The notes under the pieces: generated by a model
The model's input: only the letters and a program-made list of their open reading frames with translations
Told to the model about the DNA's origin: nothing
Databases searched by the model: none
Part shown: positions 36,375-47,637 of the stretch, in pieces
Layout of the letters: each line of letters starts with the position of its first letter
How positions within the stretch are numbered: the first letter of the stretch is position 1
Translations under genes and position numbers: made by a program
Assembly (NCBI RefSeq): GCF_009649955.1
Contig: NZ_CP045875.1
Span: forward strand, 2,758,501-2,822,500
DNA length: 64,000 nucleotides
From: Heliorestis convoluta
Lineage (GTDB): Bacteria > Bacillota > Desulfitobacteriia > Heliobacteriales > Heliobacteriaceae
Direction: 5' to 3'

Positions 36375-37490
36375 TCAACCAATCTGCTTTAACAACACAT
36401 CCATAAGACTGGAATTGGTGATTAGACCGACCAGTTGGCCTTTGTCGTTGACCACCGGCAAAGCACCGACACCTTTATCTTGCATATAAGAAACGGCTTC
36501 ACTGAGCAACTTGCCTTCCTCAATGACAGGTACATCGCTGTTCATAATCTTATCGGCTCGTAATTCTTCATTGCGATAGTTTTCTTCTACTTTTTTGGCT
36601 GTCACAACACCTAGCAGTTTACGATCGCCATCAATTACCATTAAGCTATTGACGAGCTTTTTACGCATCAACTTGGCACAGTAGGCGATCCCTCTTTCTG
36701 GGTCTATGGTCACAGGGTTTTCAATCATGGCATCAGACACATAAAGAGGTCCCTCATCAGAAACCATTCGCTTTTCTCCGATAAACTCACGGACAAAATC
36801 GTTCTTCGGATGGCGTAACATTCTCTCTGGCGTATCGGCTTGCACAATCTGACCGTCTTTCATTAAAATGATGCGATCGGCAATTTTTAAAGCTTCGTCC
36901 ATATCGTGGGTCACAAAAACAATGGTCTGCTTAATCGTTTTTTTCAACCGTGAAAGCTCATCTTGCAGTTGTTCTCGACTTAAAGGATCTAAAGCGCTAA
37001 AAGGTTCATCCATTAAAATAATCGAAGGCTCCGCTGCCAAGGCTCGAATCACACCGATACGCTGCTGTTGCCCCCCACTTAATTCGTGAGGGTAACGATC
37101 TCGAAACTGTTCTGGATCTAAATTCACCAGTTGAAGTAATTCATCAATTCGAGGCCCGCGCTTCTCCGGTGGAACATTTTTCAACTTGAGAATAATCTCT
37201 GCATTTTGCGCAATTGTCATATGTGGGAAAAGGCCAATCTGCTGAATCACATAGCCAATATTTCTGCGCAACTCCACAGGGTTAATCGTAGAGATATCTT
37301 TCCCATCCACACGAATAACACCAGAAGAAGGATCAACAAGGCGGTTAATCATTTTCATCGTAGTAGACTTACCACAACCACTCGGCCCAATCAGTACCAC
37401 CAACTCACCAGGTGATACTTGCAAATTCAACTCTTTCACCGCCACAGTACCATCGGCATAACGCTTTGAAACATTTTCAAATCGTAGCAG
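36375..37490 (-). CDS. opuCA: Osmoprotectant ABC transporter ATPase with CBS domains
   Basis: Walker A GPSGCGKST, signature LSGGQQQR and Walker B IILMDEPFSALD, followed by two C-terminal CBS domains (about 255-370) that sense ionic strength. The longest ATG/GTG/TTG frame starts at 37445 (GTG) and would lack the first strand. The frame continues upstream through LLRFENVSKRYADGTVAV, normal for the family, to a CTG at 37490-37488, preceded by AAGGTG and behind it an in-frame TGA. I therefore propose a CTG start (371 aa). Confidence 0.85.
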   Translation of the reverse strand: MLRFENVSKRYADGTVAVKELNLQVSPGELVVLIGPSGCGKSTTMKMINRLVDPSSGVIRVDGKDISTINPVELRRNIGYVIQQIGLFPHMTIAQNAEIILKLKNVPPEKRGPRIDELLQLVNLDPEQFRDRYPHELSGGQQQRIGVIRALAAEPSIILMDEPFSALDPLSREQLQDELSRLKKTIKQTIVFVTHDMDEALKIADRIILMKDGQIVQADTPERMLRHPKNDFVREFIGEKRMVSDEGPLYVSDAMIENPVTIDPERGIAYCAKLMRKKLVNSLMVIDGDRKLLGVVTAKKVEENYRNEELRADKIMNSDVPVIEEGKLLSEAVSYMQDKGVGALPVVNDKGQLVGLITNSSLMDVLLKQIG

Positions 37491-37701
37491 GAAAGATCAC
37501 CTTCCTAGCTCTTAGCTTATAACTCAACGTAATAGCTTGTAGCCGCTTTTTTCTCATATAGCTCTCTTGATGGCTCTCTTGATAGCTCTGTAATAGAAAC
37601 CTTTTTGCTTAGCCTTGTAACAGCAATAGAAGCCTCTTTTTCACTCCTAGTATGAGCCGTTCTTTTCTGTCGTACTCTTGATCAGGAAAATGGGAAAAAA
37701 T

Positions 37702-37739
37702 AAAAAAAGAGATCAGAAGCAATCTTCCGATCTCTTTTT
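37702..37739. terminator. Bidirectional terminator-like hairpin
   Basis: AAAAAGAGATC pairs with GATCTCTTTTT across a 14-nt loop, between opuCA's upstream region and the gatB 3' side. Confidence 0.7.
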
Positions 37740-37790
37740 ACGCTTTAAAACTGTGATAACGCAGTAACAACCAGCAAACTGTACCTAGGG

Positions 37791-37897
37791 CAGGCGTTAT
37801 GAATTCCTGGAGGGAGGACTTCAGACCTCAGCTGTCGCCAGCTTGCTGGCGGTAACAGCGTGGGATGAGTCCGTTCGGAAGGAATTCATAACGCCTG
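37791..37897. repeat. 107-bp structured inverted-repeat element
   Basis: Perfect 17-bp terminal arms CAGGCGTTATGAATTCC (37791-37807) and complement (37881-37897). Inside are a strong hairpin CGCCAG-CTTG-CTGGCG (37837-37852) flanked by GCTGT/ACAGC, and further GGACT/AGTCC pairing. It is more G+C rich than its surroundings. It could be a structured RNA or a dispersed palindromic repeat. Confidence 0.7.
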
Positions 37898-37946
37898 ACC
37901 CCACCACAAAGTAACTATTTTTACGCACAGCGCAGGAGAAAAGCCC

Positions 37947-39446
37947 CTACTGCCTCTTCAACTCTTCCATCAAGAGCCTATTCACAAGCCCCGGATTGGC
38001 CTTACCGCGCGTCGCCTTCATAACCTGACCCACGAAAAACCCAACAGCCTTATCCTTACCGGCTTTAAAGTCAGCAACCACTTGCGGATTGGCCGCCACA
38101 ACTTCAGCCACAACAGAAGCAAGAGCGCCTTCATCAGAGATTTGCACAAGGCCCTTTTCTTCCACAATGGTTTTGGGCTTTTTACCGCTTTCGAACATCT
38201 CGTCAAAGACGGTTTTGGCAATTTTACCAGAGATGGTGCCACCTTCGATCAAGGTGAGCAATTCTACGAGGTTTTCCGGAGAAATGGGGCAATCTTGGAA
38301 GCCCTTTTCAGAAGCATTCAAGCGCCGGGACAGTTCGCCCATCATGTAGTTCGAGATTTGCTTGGCCCGCTCTTGGCCTTTTTGATCGACTTTTTGACCG
38401 GCTGGTAGGGTCATACCGTAGGCTGTGCAAGCTTGATCAAAGTAATCAGCCATGGCTTTAGAGCCTGTAATAACAGCAGCATCGTAAGCAGGCAAGCCGT
38501 AGCTTTCTACCAATCTTACTTGTCTTGCTTGTGGCAATTCTGGCAGCGTCTTTCGAATTCGCTCTACCCACTCTTCAGAGATTACAATCGGCGGTAAGTC
38601 GGGGTCTGGGAAGTAGCGGTAATCGTGGGCTTCTTCTTTGCTGCGCAGCGCGATGGTTTCGCCTTTGTTTTCATCCCACATGCGCGTCTCTTGAATGATT
38701 TTTCCACCGTCACGCAAAATTTCCGCTTGCCGCTCGATCTCATACTCCAGGGCTTTTTGCAAAGCTTTGAAAGAGTTCATGTTCTTGAGCTCTGTTTTTG
38801 TGCCCAATTCTTTTTGGCCCCAGGGGCGCAAAGAGACGTTGGCATCACAGCGGAGGCTGCCTTGTTCCATTTTGCAGTCTGAGACTTCTGTATATTCTAA
38901 GATGGCTTTAAGCTGTTCTAAGTAAGCGATGGCTTCTTCAATAGAACGAATATCTGGTTCTGAAACAATTTCAATCAAAGGCACGCCTGTACGATTGTAA
39001 TCGGCTAGAGAGTAACCTGCATACGCAAGGGAGCCGCCACCGTGAACAAGCTTACCGGCGTCTTCTTCCATATGAACGCGCGTAATGCCGATGCGCTTTT
39101 TCTCGCCTTGTACTTCGATATCAATATAACCGCCTTCTGCAATCGGCAAGTCGTATTGTGATATCTGGTAGGCTTTGGGGAGATCGGGATAGAAATAGTT
39201 TTTCCGATCGAATTTGGAGAAAGAAGCGATTGTACATTGCAGCGCCAATCCCGCTTTCATGGCATAGTCAACGACTTTTTCATTGAGTACAGGTAGTACG
39301 CCAGGCAAGCCTAAGCAGACAGGGCAGACGTGGGTATTTTGCTCGCCGCCAAATTCAGTCGTACAGCCGCAAAAGATTTTACTTTTCGTATGCAGTTCTG
39401 CGTGTACTTCTAAGCCCATGACGATTTCAAAGTCAAAGTCTCTCAT
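37947..39446 (-). CDS. gatB: Asp/Glu-tRNA(Asn/Gln) amidotransferase subunit B
   Basis: GatB, the tRNA-binding kinase-like subunit that activates Glu- or Asp-tRNA for amidation. The N-terminus [13 protein letters not shown] and the LCLGLPG-type block (here [14 protein letters not shown]) are diagnostic, and the C-terminal YqeY-like tail domain is present. ATG 39446 lies 9 bases after AAAGGAGG and adjoins the gatA stop, so I reject the longer TTG/ATG at 39488. Length is 499 aa. Last gene of gatC-gatA-gatB. Confidence 0.95.
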   Translation of the reverse strand: MRDFDFEIVMGLEVHAELHTKSKIFCGCTTEFGGEQNTHVCPVCLGLPGVLPVLNEKVVDYAMKAGLALQCTIASFSKFDRKNYFYPDLPKAYQISQYDLPIAEGGYIDIEVQGEKKRIGITRVHMEEDAGKLVHGGGSLAYAGYSLADYNRTGVPLIEIVSEPDIRSIEEAIAYLEQLKAILEYTEVSDCKMEQGSLRCDANVSLRPWGQKELGTKTELKNMNSFKALQKALEYEIERQAEILRDGGKIIQETRMWDENKGETIALRSKEEAHDYRYFPDPDLPPIVISEEWVERIRKTLPELPQARQVRLVESYGLPAYDAAVITGSKAMADYFDQACTAYGMTLPAGQKVDQKGQERAKQISNYMMGELSRRLNASEKGFQDCPISPENLVELLTLIEGGTISGKIAKTVFDEMFESGKKPKTIVEEKGLVQISDEGALASVVAEVVAANPQVVADFKAGKDKAVGFFVGQVMKATRGKANPGLVNRLLMEELKRQ

Positions 39447-40918
39447 TCTGCACAGCCTCCTTTCAAAGGTGGCATCTGGCTGTGACAACTTGTCGCTTGC
39501 TCAAAAGCATGGGAGATTTGCAATAGGCGGCCTTCTTCAAAAGGTTTGCCCATAAATTGTACTCCAATGGGCAGTCCATCGGCAAAGCCGGCATTAATAG
39601 AAATGGCTGGAATGCCTGCTAGGTTCACAGAAAGAGTACAAATGTCTGATTGATACATTTGCAAAGGATTGTTCAATCTGTCGCCACAACTAAAAGCAAC
39701 AGAAGGTGTTGTCGGTGATAATAATACATCGAACTTCTCAAAAGCTCGGTCAAAGTCTTGCTTAATTAAGGTACGAACTTTCAGCGCCTTTAAGTAGTAG
39801 GCATCATAATACCCTGAGCTTAAAGCATAAGTACCCAACATGATGCGGCGCTTCACTTCTTCGCCAAAGCCTTCCGAGCGAGTCTTGCTGAACATGGAGA
39901 TTAAGTCTTCTGCTTCTTCAGCCCGGAATCCGTAGCGGACGCCGTCATAGCGAGCTAAGTTCGAAGAGGCTTCCGCCGGTGCAATAATGTAATAACAAGG
40001 CAAGGCATATTCAGTATGAGGTAAAGAGCATTCAATCAGTTCAGCGCCTAGACTTTCTAAAGTCTTCATGGCTTTTTGCATCGTTTCAGAGACGTCTGCG
40101 TCAATGCCTTCGCCAAAGTATTCTTTCGGCACACCAATGCGCCAGCCTTTGATCGATTGATCAAGAAAGGTCGTGTAATCAGGGTGCTCAATCGGTGCCG
40201 ATGTAGAGTCAAAAGGATCGTGCCCTGCAATGGCATTCATTACCAAGGCACAGTCCCGTACATCGCGGCTAAAAGGGCCAATCTGATCGAGTGATGAAGC
40301 AAAAGCAATCAAGCCATAGCGAGATACAGAACCATAAGTAGGCTTTAAGCCAACGACACCACAAAAAGCGGCCGGCTGTCGAATAGAGCCGCCTGTATCA
40401 GAACCCAGAGAAAATACAGCTTGTCCCGCTGAAACAGAAGCGGCAGAGCCACCGGATGAGCCGCCGGGTACACGCTCTAGGCGCCAGGGGTTGCGCGTCC
40501 CTTCTTGCCAAGAGTTCTCACAAGATGAACCCATGGCAAATTCATCCATGTTCACCTTGCCGAGCATAATAGAGCCGGCTTCTTTCAACTTGCGCACTAC
40601 CGTGGCATCGTAAGGCGGCACAAAGTTATGGAGCATTTTCGATGAACAAGTCGTCGGAACGCCTTCCGTACACATATTGTCCTTAATCGCCATGGGAATG
40701 CCTTCTAAGGGTCCAATCTTTTCACCGGATGCGATTTTATCATCAACACGAGCGGCAGCCGCTTTCGCTTCGTCAATTGTTTTCGTAACAAAAGCAAGCA
40801 CCTTTGGCTCCACGTCTTCTAAGCGAGCTGCTACATCATTGACAAGTTCCGTAGCGCTAATCTCTTTACTCACCAGAAGGTCGTGAAGTTCATGGGCACA
40901 TTTGGTATGAAGCTTCAC
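39443..40918 (-). CDS. gatA: Asp/Glu-tRNA(Asn/Gln) amidotransferase subunit A
   Basis: An amidase-signature enzyme that releases ammonia from glutamine for GatB. It has the Ser-cisSer-Lys triad: Lys in PMAIKDN, and serines in [11 protein letters not shown] and [13 protein letters not shown] choose GTG 40918, six bases after CGGAGG (491 aa). The ATG at 40942 has no such site. Its stop lies against the gatB start (4-bp overlap). Confidence 0.95.
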   Translation of the reverse strand: MKLHTKCAHELHDLLVSKEISATELVNDVAARLEDVEPKVLAFVTKTIDEAKAAAARVDDKIASGEKIGPLEGIPMAIKDNMCTEGVPTTCSSKMLHNFVPPYDATVVRKLKEAGSIMLGKVNMDEFAMGSSCENSWQEGTRNPWRLERVPGGSSGGSAASVSAGQAVFSLGSDTGGSIRQPAAFCGVVGLKPTYGSVSRYGLIAFASSLDQIGPFSRDVRDCALVMNAIAGHDPFDSTSAPIEHPDYTTFLDQSIKGWRIGVPKEYFGEGIDADVSETMQKAMKTLESLGAELIECSLPHTEYALPCYYIIAPAEASSNLARYDGVRYGFRAEEAEDLISMFSKTRSEGFGEEVKRRIMLGTYALSSGYYDAYYLKALKVRTLIKQDFDRAFEKFDVLLSPTTPSVAFSCGDRLNNPLQMYQSDICTLSVNLAGIPAISINAGFADGLPIGVQFMGKPFEEGRLLQISHAFEQATSCHSQMPPLKGGCAE

Positions 40919-41028
40919 AAGGATCCTCCGTTCCATCTCCATCTAGTAAAAATTATCTGCCATTCTAAGGTCTTTCCATAAAAAAGTAGTTCTTCCACAA
41001 TTCTTGGTGCTTACATAGAAAGAAAATC

Positions 41029-41313
41029 TTACACGATTCTTGGCACTTTAAAGAAACCTTCTTCTTCATCAGGTGCATTGGCAACCACACGCTCTTGTTC
41101 CATGGAAGCTGTTACTTTATCTTCTCGCATGATATTTTCTAAAGGAAAGGCATGGGCTGTTGGCGGTACATTGGAAGTATCAAGATCATCGAGTTTGCGG
41201 GCATATTCTAAAATGGCATTTAACTGGACCGTATACTTTTCCACTTCCCCTTCCGAAAGCTCCAAGCGGGCCAACTTCGCCACATGTTCAACTTCTTCTC
41301 GCGTCAAAGCCAT
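41029..41313 (-). CDS. gatC: Asp/Glu-tRNA(Asn/Gln) amidotransferase subunit C
   Basis: 94-residue GatC, which clamps GatA to GatB. Signature ALTREEVEHVAKLARLELS at the N-terminus and a proline-rich middle (VPPTAHAFPLENIMRED). ATG 41313, 11 bases after AAGGGTGG, gives the usual length; the in-frame GTG at 41328 would add five residues. First gene of gatCAB, 110 bp before gatA. Confidence 0.93.
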   Translation of the reverse strand: MALTREEVEHVAKLARLELSEGEVEKYTVQLNAILEYARKLDDLDTSNVPPTAHAFPLENIMREDKVTASMEQERVVANAPDEEEGFFKVPRIV

Positions 41314-41511
41314 CTCTCTATTCACCACCCTTATATAGTTCCTATAAGGTCACAAGGTCACAATTTCTTAGTCACAACCTATAAGGTCTTCCTCTAGCAC
41401 ATAGCGAGCCTTGACCCCCATAGGATCTCCATTATTCAACAATTCTAGCCAATTCCTTAAAGCCTGTCTAGTCTGCCATCTTTTCTTTTGTGCAAAAGAA
41501 AGACCGTACCC

Positions 41512-43800
41512 CTACTGCTTTTCCTGTGCCGACGATTGCGCCAATACTTCCGCTTCTTCGAAAAAGTCCTCATCATGAACGAGATAAAAACCACAGTATT
41601 TTGTTAGCACGTGCTTTAAGATATCTAAGCGCTCCATGGAGATAGTATCGATCACAGCGTACTGCTTGTGAAGCATAAAGGTGCCTACCTGGCGAACTTC
41701 CTTGCCCTCATCGTCAGGTTGAAAAATATCATTCAAGCACAAGCCTTCCAGATCTTTTGAGGCAGGATCTTCTAACAGGGCTCTCATCATTTGAGATGTT
41801 AAACCGCTTTCAATCCAGTCATAGCGCAAGTATTCGCCTTGTCCTTTTTGACGTTCTCGAGCTACGAAGATAAACTCCGAAAGCTTTTCCACCGTTGTCT
41901 TGACAGCGGAATAGTCTTTGACTTGATAGACTGCTCGCGACATACCTGCTAAGTGCCCTTCCATGGTAAAAAGCTTCGGAATAATTGGCTTTTTACAAAG
42001 CTCTACTAAAAACATAAGAATGGACCAGGAGCGGGGTTGCCACTGTTCTTCTCGAAAACGAGAAGAATTCCAAAGGCCAATACTTTCCATGAATTTTTCA
42101 ATGCTCTGTCGATACCAGCGTGGGAAAAAGTGAGCTACACCGCCGTAGTGCCATTTCTTCTCTCGCGGGATCAGTCGCGAGAAAATGATGTAGCCTTCTT
42201 CATAAGGAGCTTCTCCTATCTTGCAATCGTTGTCTTCAATGTAGTAGCTTTTCTTGCGAAACATATCTTCAGCCCAAAAAGCTTTCTCTTCGACAGAAGT
42301 AATCACATAGAAGCCTGGGACGCTTTCTTGCCATTGCTCTAGCTTTTCTATCATCCCTTTGGGTAAATGAAAGCCTACTTCATCGATAAAAAAGTCAAGG
42401 GTTCTTTGATTATCAATGGTCTGATCAAAAACAAACCATTCCCAAAAAAGAGCACCCTGAGAATGTTCTTCCATGCTTTTGTTTTCTTCACCGCTGAGAC
42501 GACTAAAACGTTTCCACGATTGCTTCCATTGATCAGCAAAGCGCCACTCAATAAACTGGGTAAGCAAAGTGCCCAGTTGAGAAGCTTCAAAAGTGATCAT
42601 GGTACCTTCTAATTCCCCGGCTCGACGATATTCTTCTTCCCAAGCTTTGGTGAACTCTTCAAAGCTATCGAAGTGTCCTTCTCGGTAGAGATAGTTGGCT
42701 GCTTCTGGCAATTGAAAAGGACCTTTGCCACTTTGTTTCCCCAGGATTTTTTCGCGACGTAACTCTTGTAATAAAGATGCCAGCCGGTCTTCACTCACAG
42801 CACCTAAGACAATTTCTCGTCGTCCAATCCAGATCTGGCCTCTGGCATCTCGTGATACATCGACGCCTAGTTCAATCGCATCATTCATATGGCTGACATA
42901 GACGATGGCCAAGCCTTCGTCGTTTTCATCTACATGACAGCCTTCTTTTTGACGTAGCAAGTCGAGAACATGTTCTGCATTAGGAACAGCAAAAGACCTC
43001 CAGTACCAGAGTCCTTGAAAAAAGGGCTCACTGCCTGGCGGTATCTCTTTGGCGCTTTCTCGTCTTGTTCGTTGGATAACCCATTGTTCGTCTTGTAGTT
43101 CTACGTAAAAGTGCATCCGTTGTTGGAGCAATTGGTTGTCCTTGCCGACGAGCACTTGTGCAATAAAGTGGCGCTTCTTGGGATCTTGCTGTTCTTTACT
43201 GTTTTTACTCTTTTTCTCTTCTACCACAATGCCACGTAGCAAACTTTCACCGCCATGCTTTTTCGACATTTGTCGTGCATAGGTGAGATGATTGCGATGT
43301 TTTGTTCGCATTTGTGCTGGCATAAGGTGATAAACGAGGGACCAATCATCAATGGCCCAGCCTTGAAAATAGGCGTGTACTGTTTCTTTGGCATCGAGGG
43401 TCCGACCCATCAGTCGCAGAATCAGGCTATGCCAATGCGTATCTGTCATCGCTTCCGGTCTATCGACAGTGGCCCAGTGATTTTGAACTTCATCGGTGAG
43501 TTCAACACGTGCTTTGGCCAGTTGCAAACGCATTTCTTCAAAGACATGGTAGGCTTCCTGATAGGTCAAGGGTATAACATGTTCTTCTGCTAAACTTTGG
43601 AGCAAACTGTCGCCTTGACCGAAAGGAATGCCATCGAGCCACTCCACTTGTGATTCTGCTGGATTGGCAATCACATAGTGGACATAGATACCCTTTGCGC
43701 CTCTTCGTCGGTGCTCCCATAGCATCATCATGGAGATGACCCCTTGAAGCCGATAAGGGGCCGCTAGAGTTTTAAATCGAGATATCGGTATTACCTTCAC
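41512..43800 (-). CDS. Large orphan protein (762 aa), function unknown
   Basis: A soluble, charged protein without signal peptide or membrane segment and with no motif that I recognise. It is rich in Trp, Glu and Arg. A segment near 145-260 (AYFQGWAIDDWSLVYHLM and onward, ending WVIQRTRRES) could be an NTF2-like fold. The rest resembles no family known to me. GTG start with AGGCAGG upstream. It sits between ade and gatC inside an otherwise housekeeping cluster; lineage restriction is likely. Confidence 0.7.
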   Translation of the reverse strand: MKVIPISRFKTLAAPYRLQGVISMMMLWEHRRRGAKGIYVHYVIANPAESQVEWLDGIPFGQGDSLLQSLAEEHVIPLTYQEAYHVFEEMRLQLAKARVELTDEVQNHWATVDRPEAMTDTHWHSLILRLMGRTLDAKETVHAYFQGWAIDDWSLVYHLMPAQMRTKHRNHLTYARQMSKKHGGESLLRGIVVEEKKSKNSKEQQDPKKRHFIAQVLVGKDNQLLQQRMHFYVELQDEQWVIQRTRRESAKEIPPGSEPFFQGLWYWRSFAVPNAEHVLDLLRQKEGCHVDENDEGLAIVYVSHMNDAIELGVDVSRDARGQIWIGRREIVLGAVSEDRLASLLQELRREKILGKQSGKGPFQLPEAANYLYREGHFDSFEEFTKAWEEEYRRAGELEGTMITFEASQLGTLLTQFIEWRFADQWKQSWKRFSRLSGEENKSMEEHSQGALFWEWFVFDQTIDNQRTLDFFIDEVGFHLPKGMIEKLEQWQESVPGFYVITSVEEKAFWAEDMFRKKSYYIEDNDCKIGEAPYEEGYIIFSRLIPREKKWHYGGVAHFFPRWYRQSIEKFMESIGLWNSSRFREEQWQPRSWSILMFLVELCKKPIIPKLFTMEGHLAGMSRAVYQVKDYSAVKTTVEKLSEFIFVARERQKGQGEYLRYDWIESGLTSQMMRALLEDPASKDLEGLCLNDIFQPDDEGKEVRQVGTFMLHKQYAVIDTISMERLDILKHVLTKYCGFYLVHDEDFFEEAEVLAQSSAQEKQ

Positions 43801-43850
43801 AAGCGGCCTGCCTTTCTTCTATCTTATAATTTTTGGGTGCCTTCTTGGGT

Positions 43851-45560
43851 TTATAACTCTAATGGTACAGTTTGAAAGGTCTTAACGTCTACAAGACCCT
43901 GATCGGTTACTTTCAGTTCTGGAATCACAGGCAACGCTAAGAAAGAAAGCGTCATCATAGGCGCTTCTAAAGAACAACCCAAGGTATGAAGAACTTGATG
44001 GAGCTTTTGTAACTGCGCGGCTACTTCTCTAACAGAAGCGGGCGACATCAGTCCAGCAATCGGTAGAGGTACAGAAGCTTTAACATGGCCTTCCACTACT
44101 ACAGCCATACCACCACCTAAGTCAGCCACAGCGCGACATGCTTTTTCCATATCATGATCATTTGTTCCTAGAACAATTAAGTTATGAGAATCATGAGCTA
44201 CCGTGGAAGCAACAGCGCCTTTCTTGATTCCAAAGCCACGGACAATGGCCTGTCCGATTGATCCCTTTTTGCCATGACGTTCAATAACGGCTAGATGAAG
44301 CAAGTCTTTTTCTGGTCCTATCTCATCCGAAGGGGCCCTTTCATGGGTCGTTACGATTTGGTTTCTCTCAATGCCAATCACTCTTATGTCTCGCCCTGGC
44401 GTAAGCTGTGGGAGGAGCTTGCCTTGAATATCTGGTAGATGGACAGATTGTGTAAAGAGTGGGTCGCCACTTCTTTCTATAGAAGGCTTTTTTTCTATAG
44501 AAGATAATAATATGCCTTCTCTGGCGACGACTTCTCCTCGATGGAGGACCATTTTGGATGAAAAGCTTTTTAAATCGTTAAAAACAACCAGATCGGCTTG
44601 ATAGCCTGGCGCAATGGCGCCTCGGTTCAGAAGGCCATAGTGGCGCGCTGTCGTCCAGGTGCAGGCTTTGATGGCCAACAATGGATCGAGGCCCTCTTCT
44701 AGGGCTTGACGTAAGAGGTGATCAAGATGGCCTTCTTGTAAAAGATCTTCGGGATGACGATCGTCAGAGCAAAAAGAGATCCTTTCAACAGTCTTTGATG
44801 TAAGAAGGGGGGCAAGATGAGCCAGGTTTTTCGCCGCTGATCCTTCGCGAATCAACAGGTGCATCCCCCGTTGTAGCTTCTCCCAACCTTCATTGACATC
44901 AACGCATTCATGATCAGAACTGATGCCGGCTGCAATATATTCTTGCAAGGAAGAGCCGACTAAGCCAGGGGCATGGCCATCGACAGGCTTTTTCCTCTTC
45001 CTTGCTTCTTCTATCTTAGCCAACATGGCTTCTTCGCCTGCTATAACAGCAGGATAATTCATGACTTCAGCAAGGCCTATGGCTTGTGGCAAATGATCAA
45101 GGAGCCAGCCAATCTCTTTCGCATCCAATTGAGCACCTGCTGTTTCTAACGGAGTAGCGGGGACAGAGGAAGGTATCATAAAAAAAATATCTAAAGGTAG
45201 GGACTTTGTCATCTCGGCCAGTCCTACAATCCCAGGTAAACCTAGGACATTGGCGATTTCATGAGGATCGGCGATCAGCGCCGTTGTACCGCGAGGCACC
45301 ATCTCTTCAGCCAGTGCCTGGGGCGTAACCATGGTACTCTCTAGATGTATATGTCCATCAATTAAGCCCGGTGCTACGTAGTGGCCTTCTATATCAATGA
45401 CTTCTACTTCTTTGACTTCTATTTCTTCTTGTCTTGAATAGAGCCTTTTGATTTTCCCATCGGAGATGTGTATGTCCCTTTCTTCGACTGTTAGCGTAAA
45501 GACATTGATGATATTTCCACTACGAAGTAAGATATCCCTTTTATTTTCTCCCTCTACCAC
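43851..45560 (-). CDS. ade: Adenine deaminase
   Basis: An amidohydrolase-fold, metal-dependent enzyme that converts adenine to hypoxanthine in purine salvage. Metal-binding GLIDGHIHLEST (about 65-76), DGHAPG (about 190), and the ISSDHE and CSDDRHPEDL blocks are the family signatures. Length fits. GTG 45560 (569 aa) follows AGAAGGAGG by six bases; the in-frame TTG at 45587 lies inside ligA and lacks a site. It lies 13 bp after ligA. Confidence 0.93.
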   Translation of the reverse strand: MVEGENKRDILLRSGNIINVFTLTVEERDIHISDGKIKRLYSRQEEIEVKEVEVIDIEGHYVAPGLIDGHIHLESTMVTPQALAEEMVPRGTTALIADPHEIANVLGLPGIVGLAEMTKSLPLDIFFMIPSSVPATPLETAGAQLDAKEIGWLLDHLPQAIGLAEVMNYPAVIAGEEAMLAKIEEARKRKKPVDGHAPGLVGSSLQEYIAAGISSDHECVDVNEGWEKLQRGMHLLIREGSAAKNLAHLAPLLTSKTVERISFCSDDRHPEDLLQEGHLDHLLRQALEEGLDPLLAIKACTWTTARHYGLLNRGAIAPGYQADLVVFNDLKSFSSKMVLHRGEVVAREGILLSSIEKKPSIERSGDPLFTQSVHLPDIQGKLLPQLTPGRDIRVIGIERNQIVTTHERAPSDEIGPEKDLLHLAVIERHGKKGSIGQAIVRGFGIKKGAVASTVAHDSHNLIVLGTNDHDMEKACRAVADLGGGMAVVVEGHVKASVPLPIAGLMSPASVREVAAQLQKLHQVLHTLGCSLEAPMMTLSFLALPVIPELKVTDQGLVDVKTFQTVPLEL

Positions 45561-45573
45561 AAGACTCCTCCTT

Positions 45574-47637
<2,064 letters not shown>

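Noticed and set aside
37859-37885. Hammerhead ribozyme-like GATGAGTCCG core in the structured element
   Set aside because: The flanking CUGA and GAAA core bases are wrong, so no catalytic core is formed.
39446-39488. Longer GatB start
   Set aside because: The extension lies within gatA and has no ribosome binding site, unlike ATG 39446.
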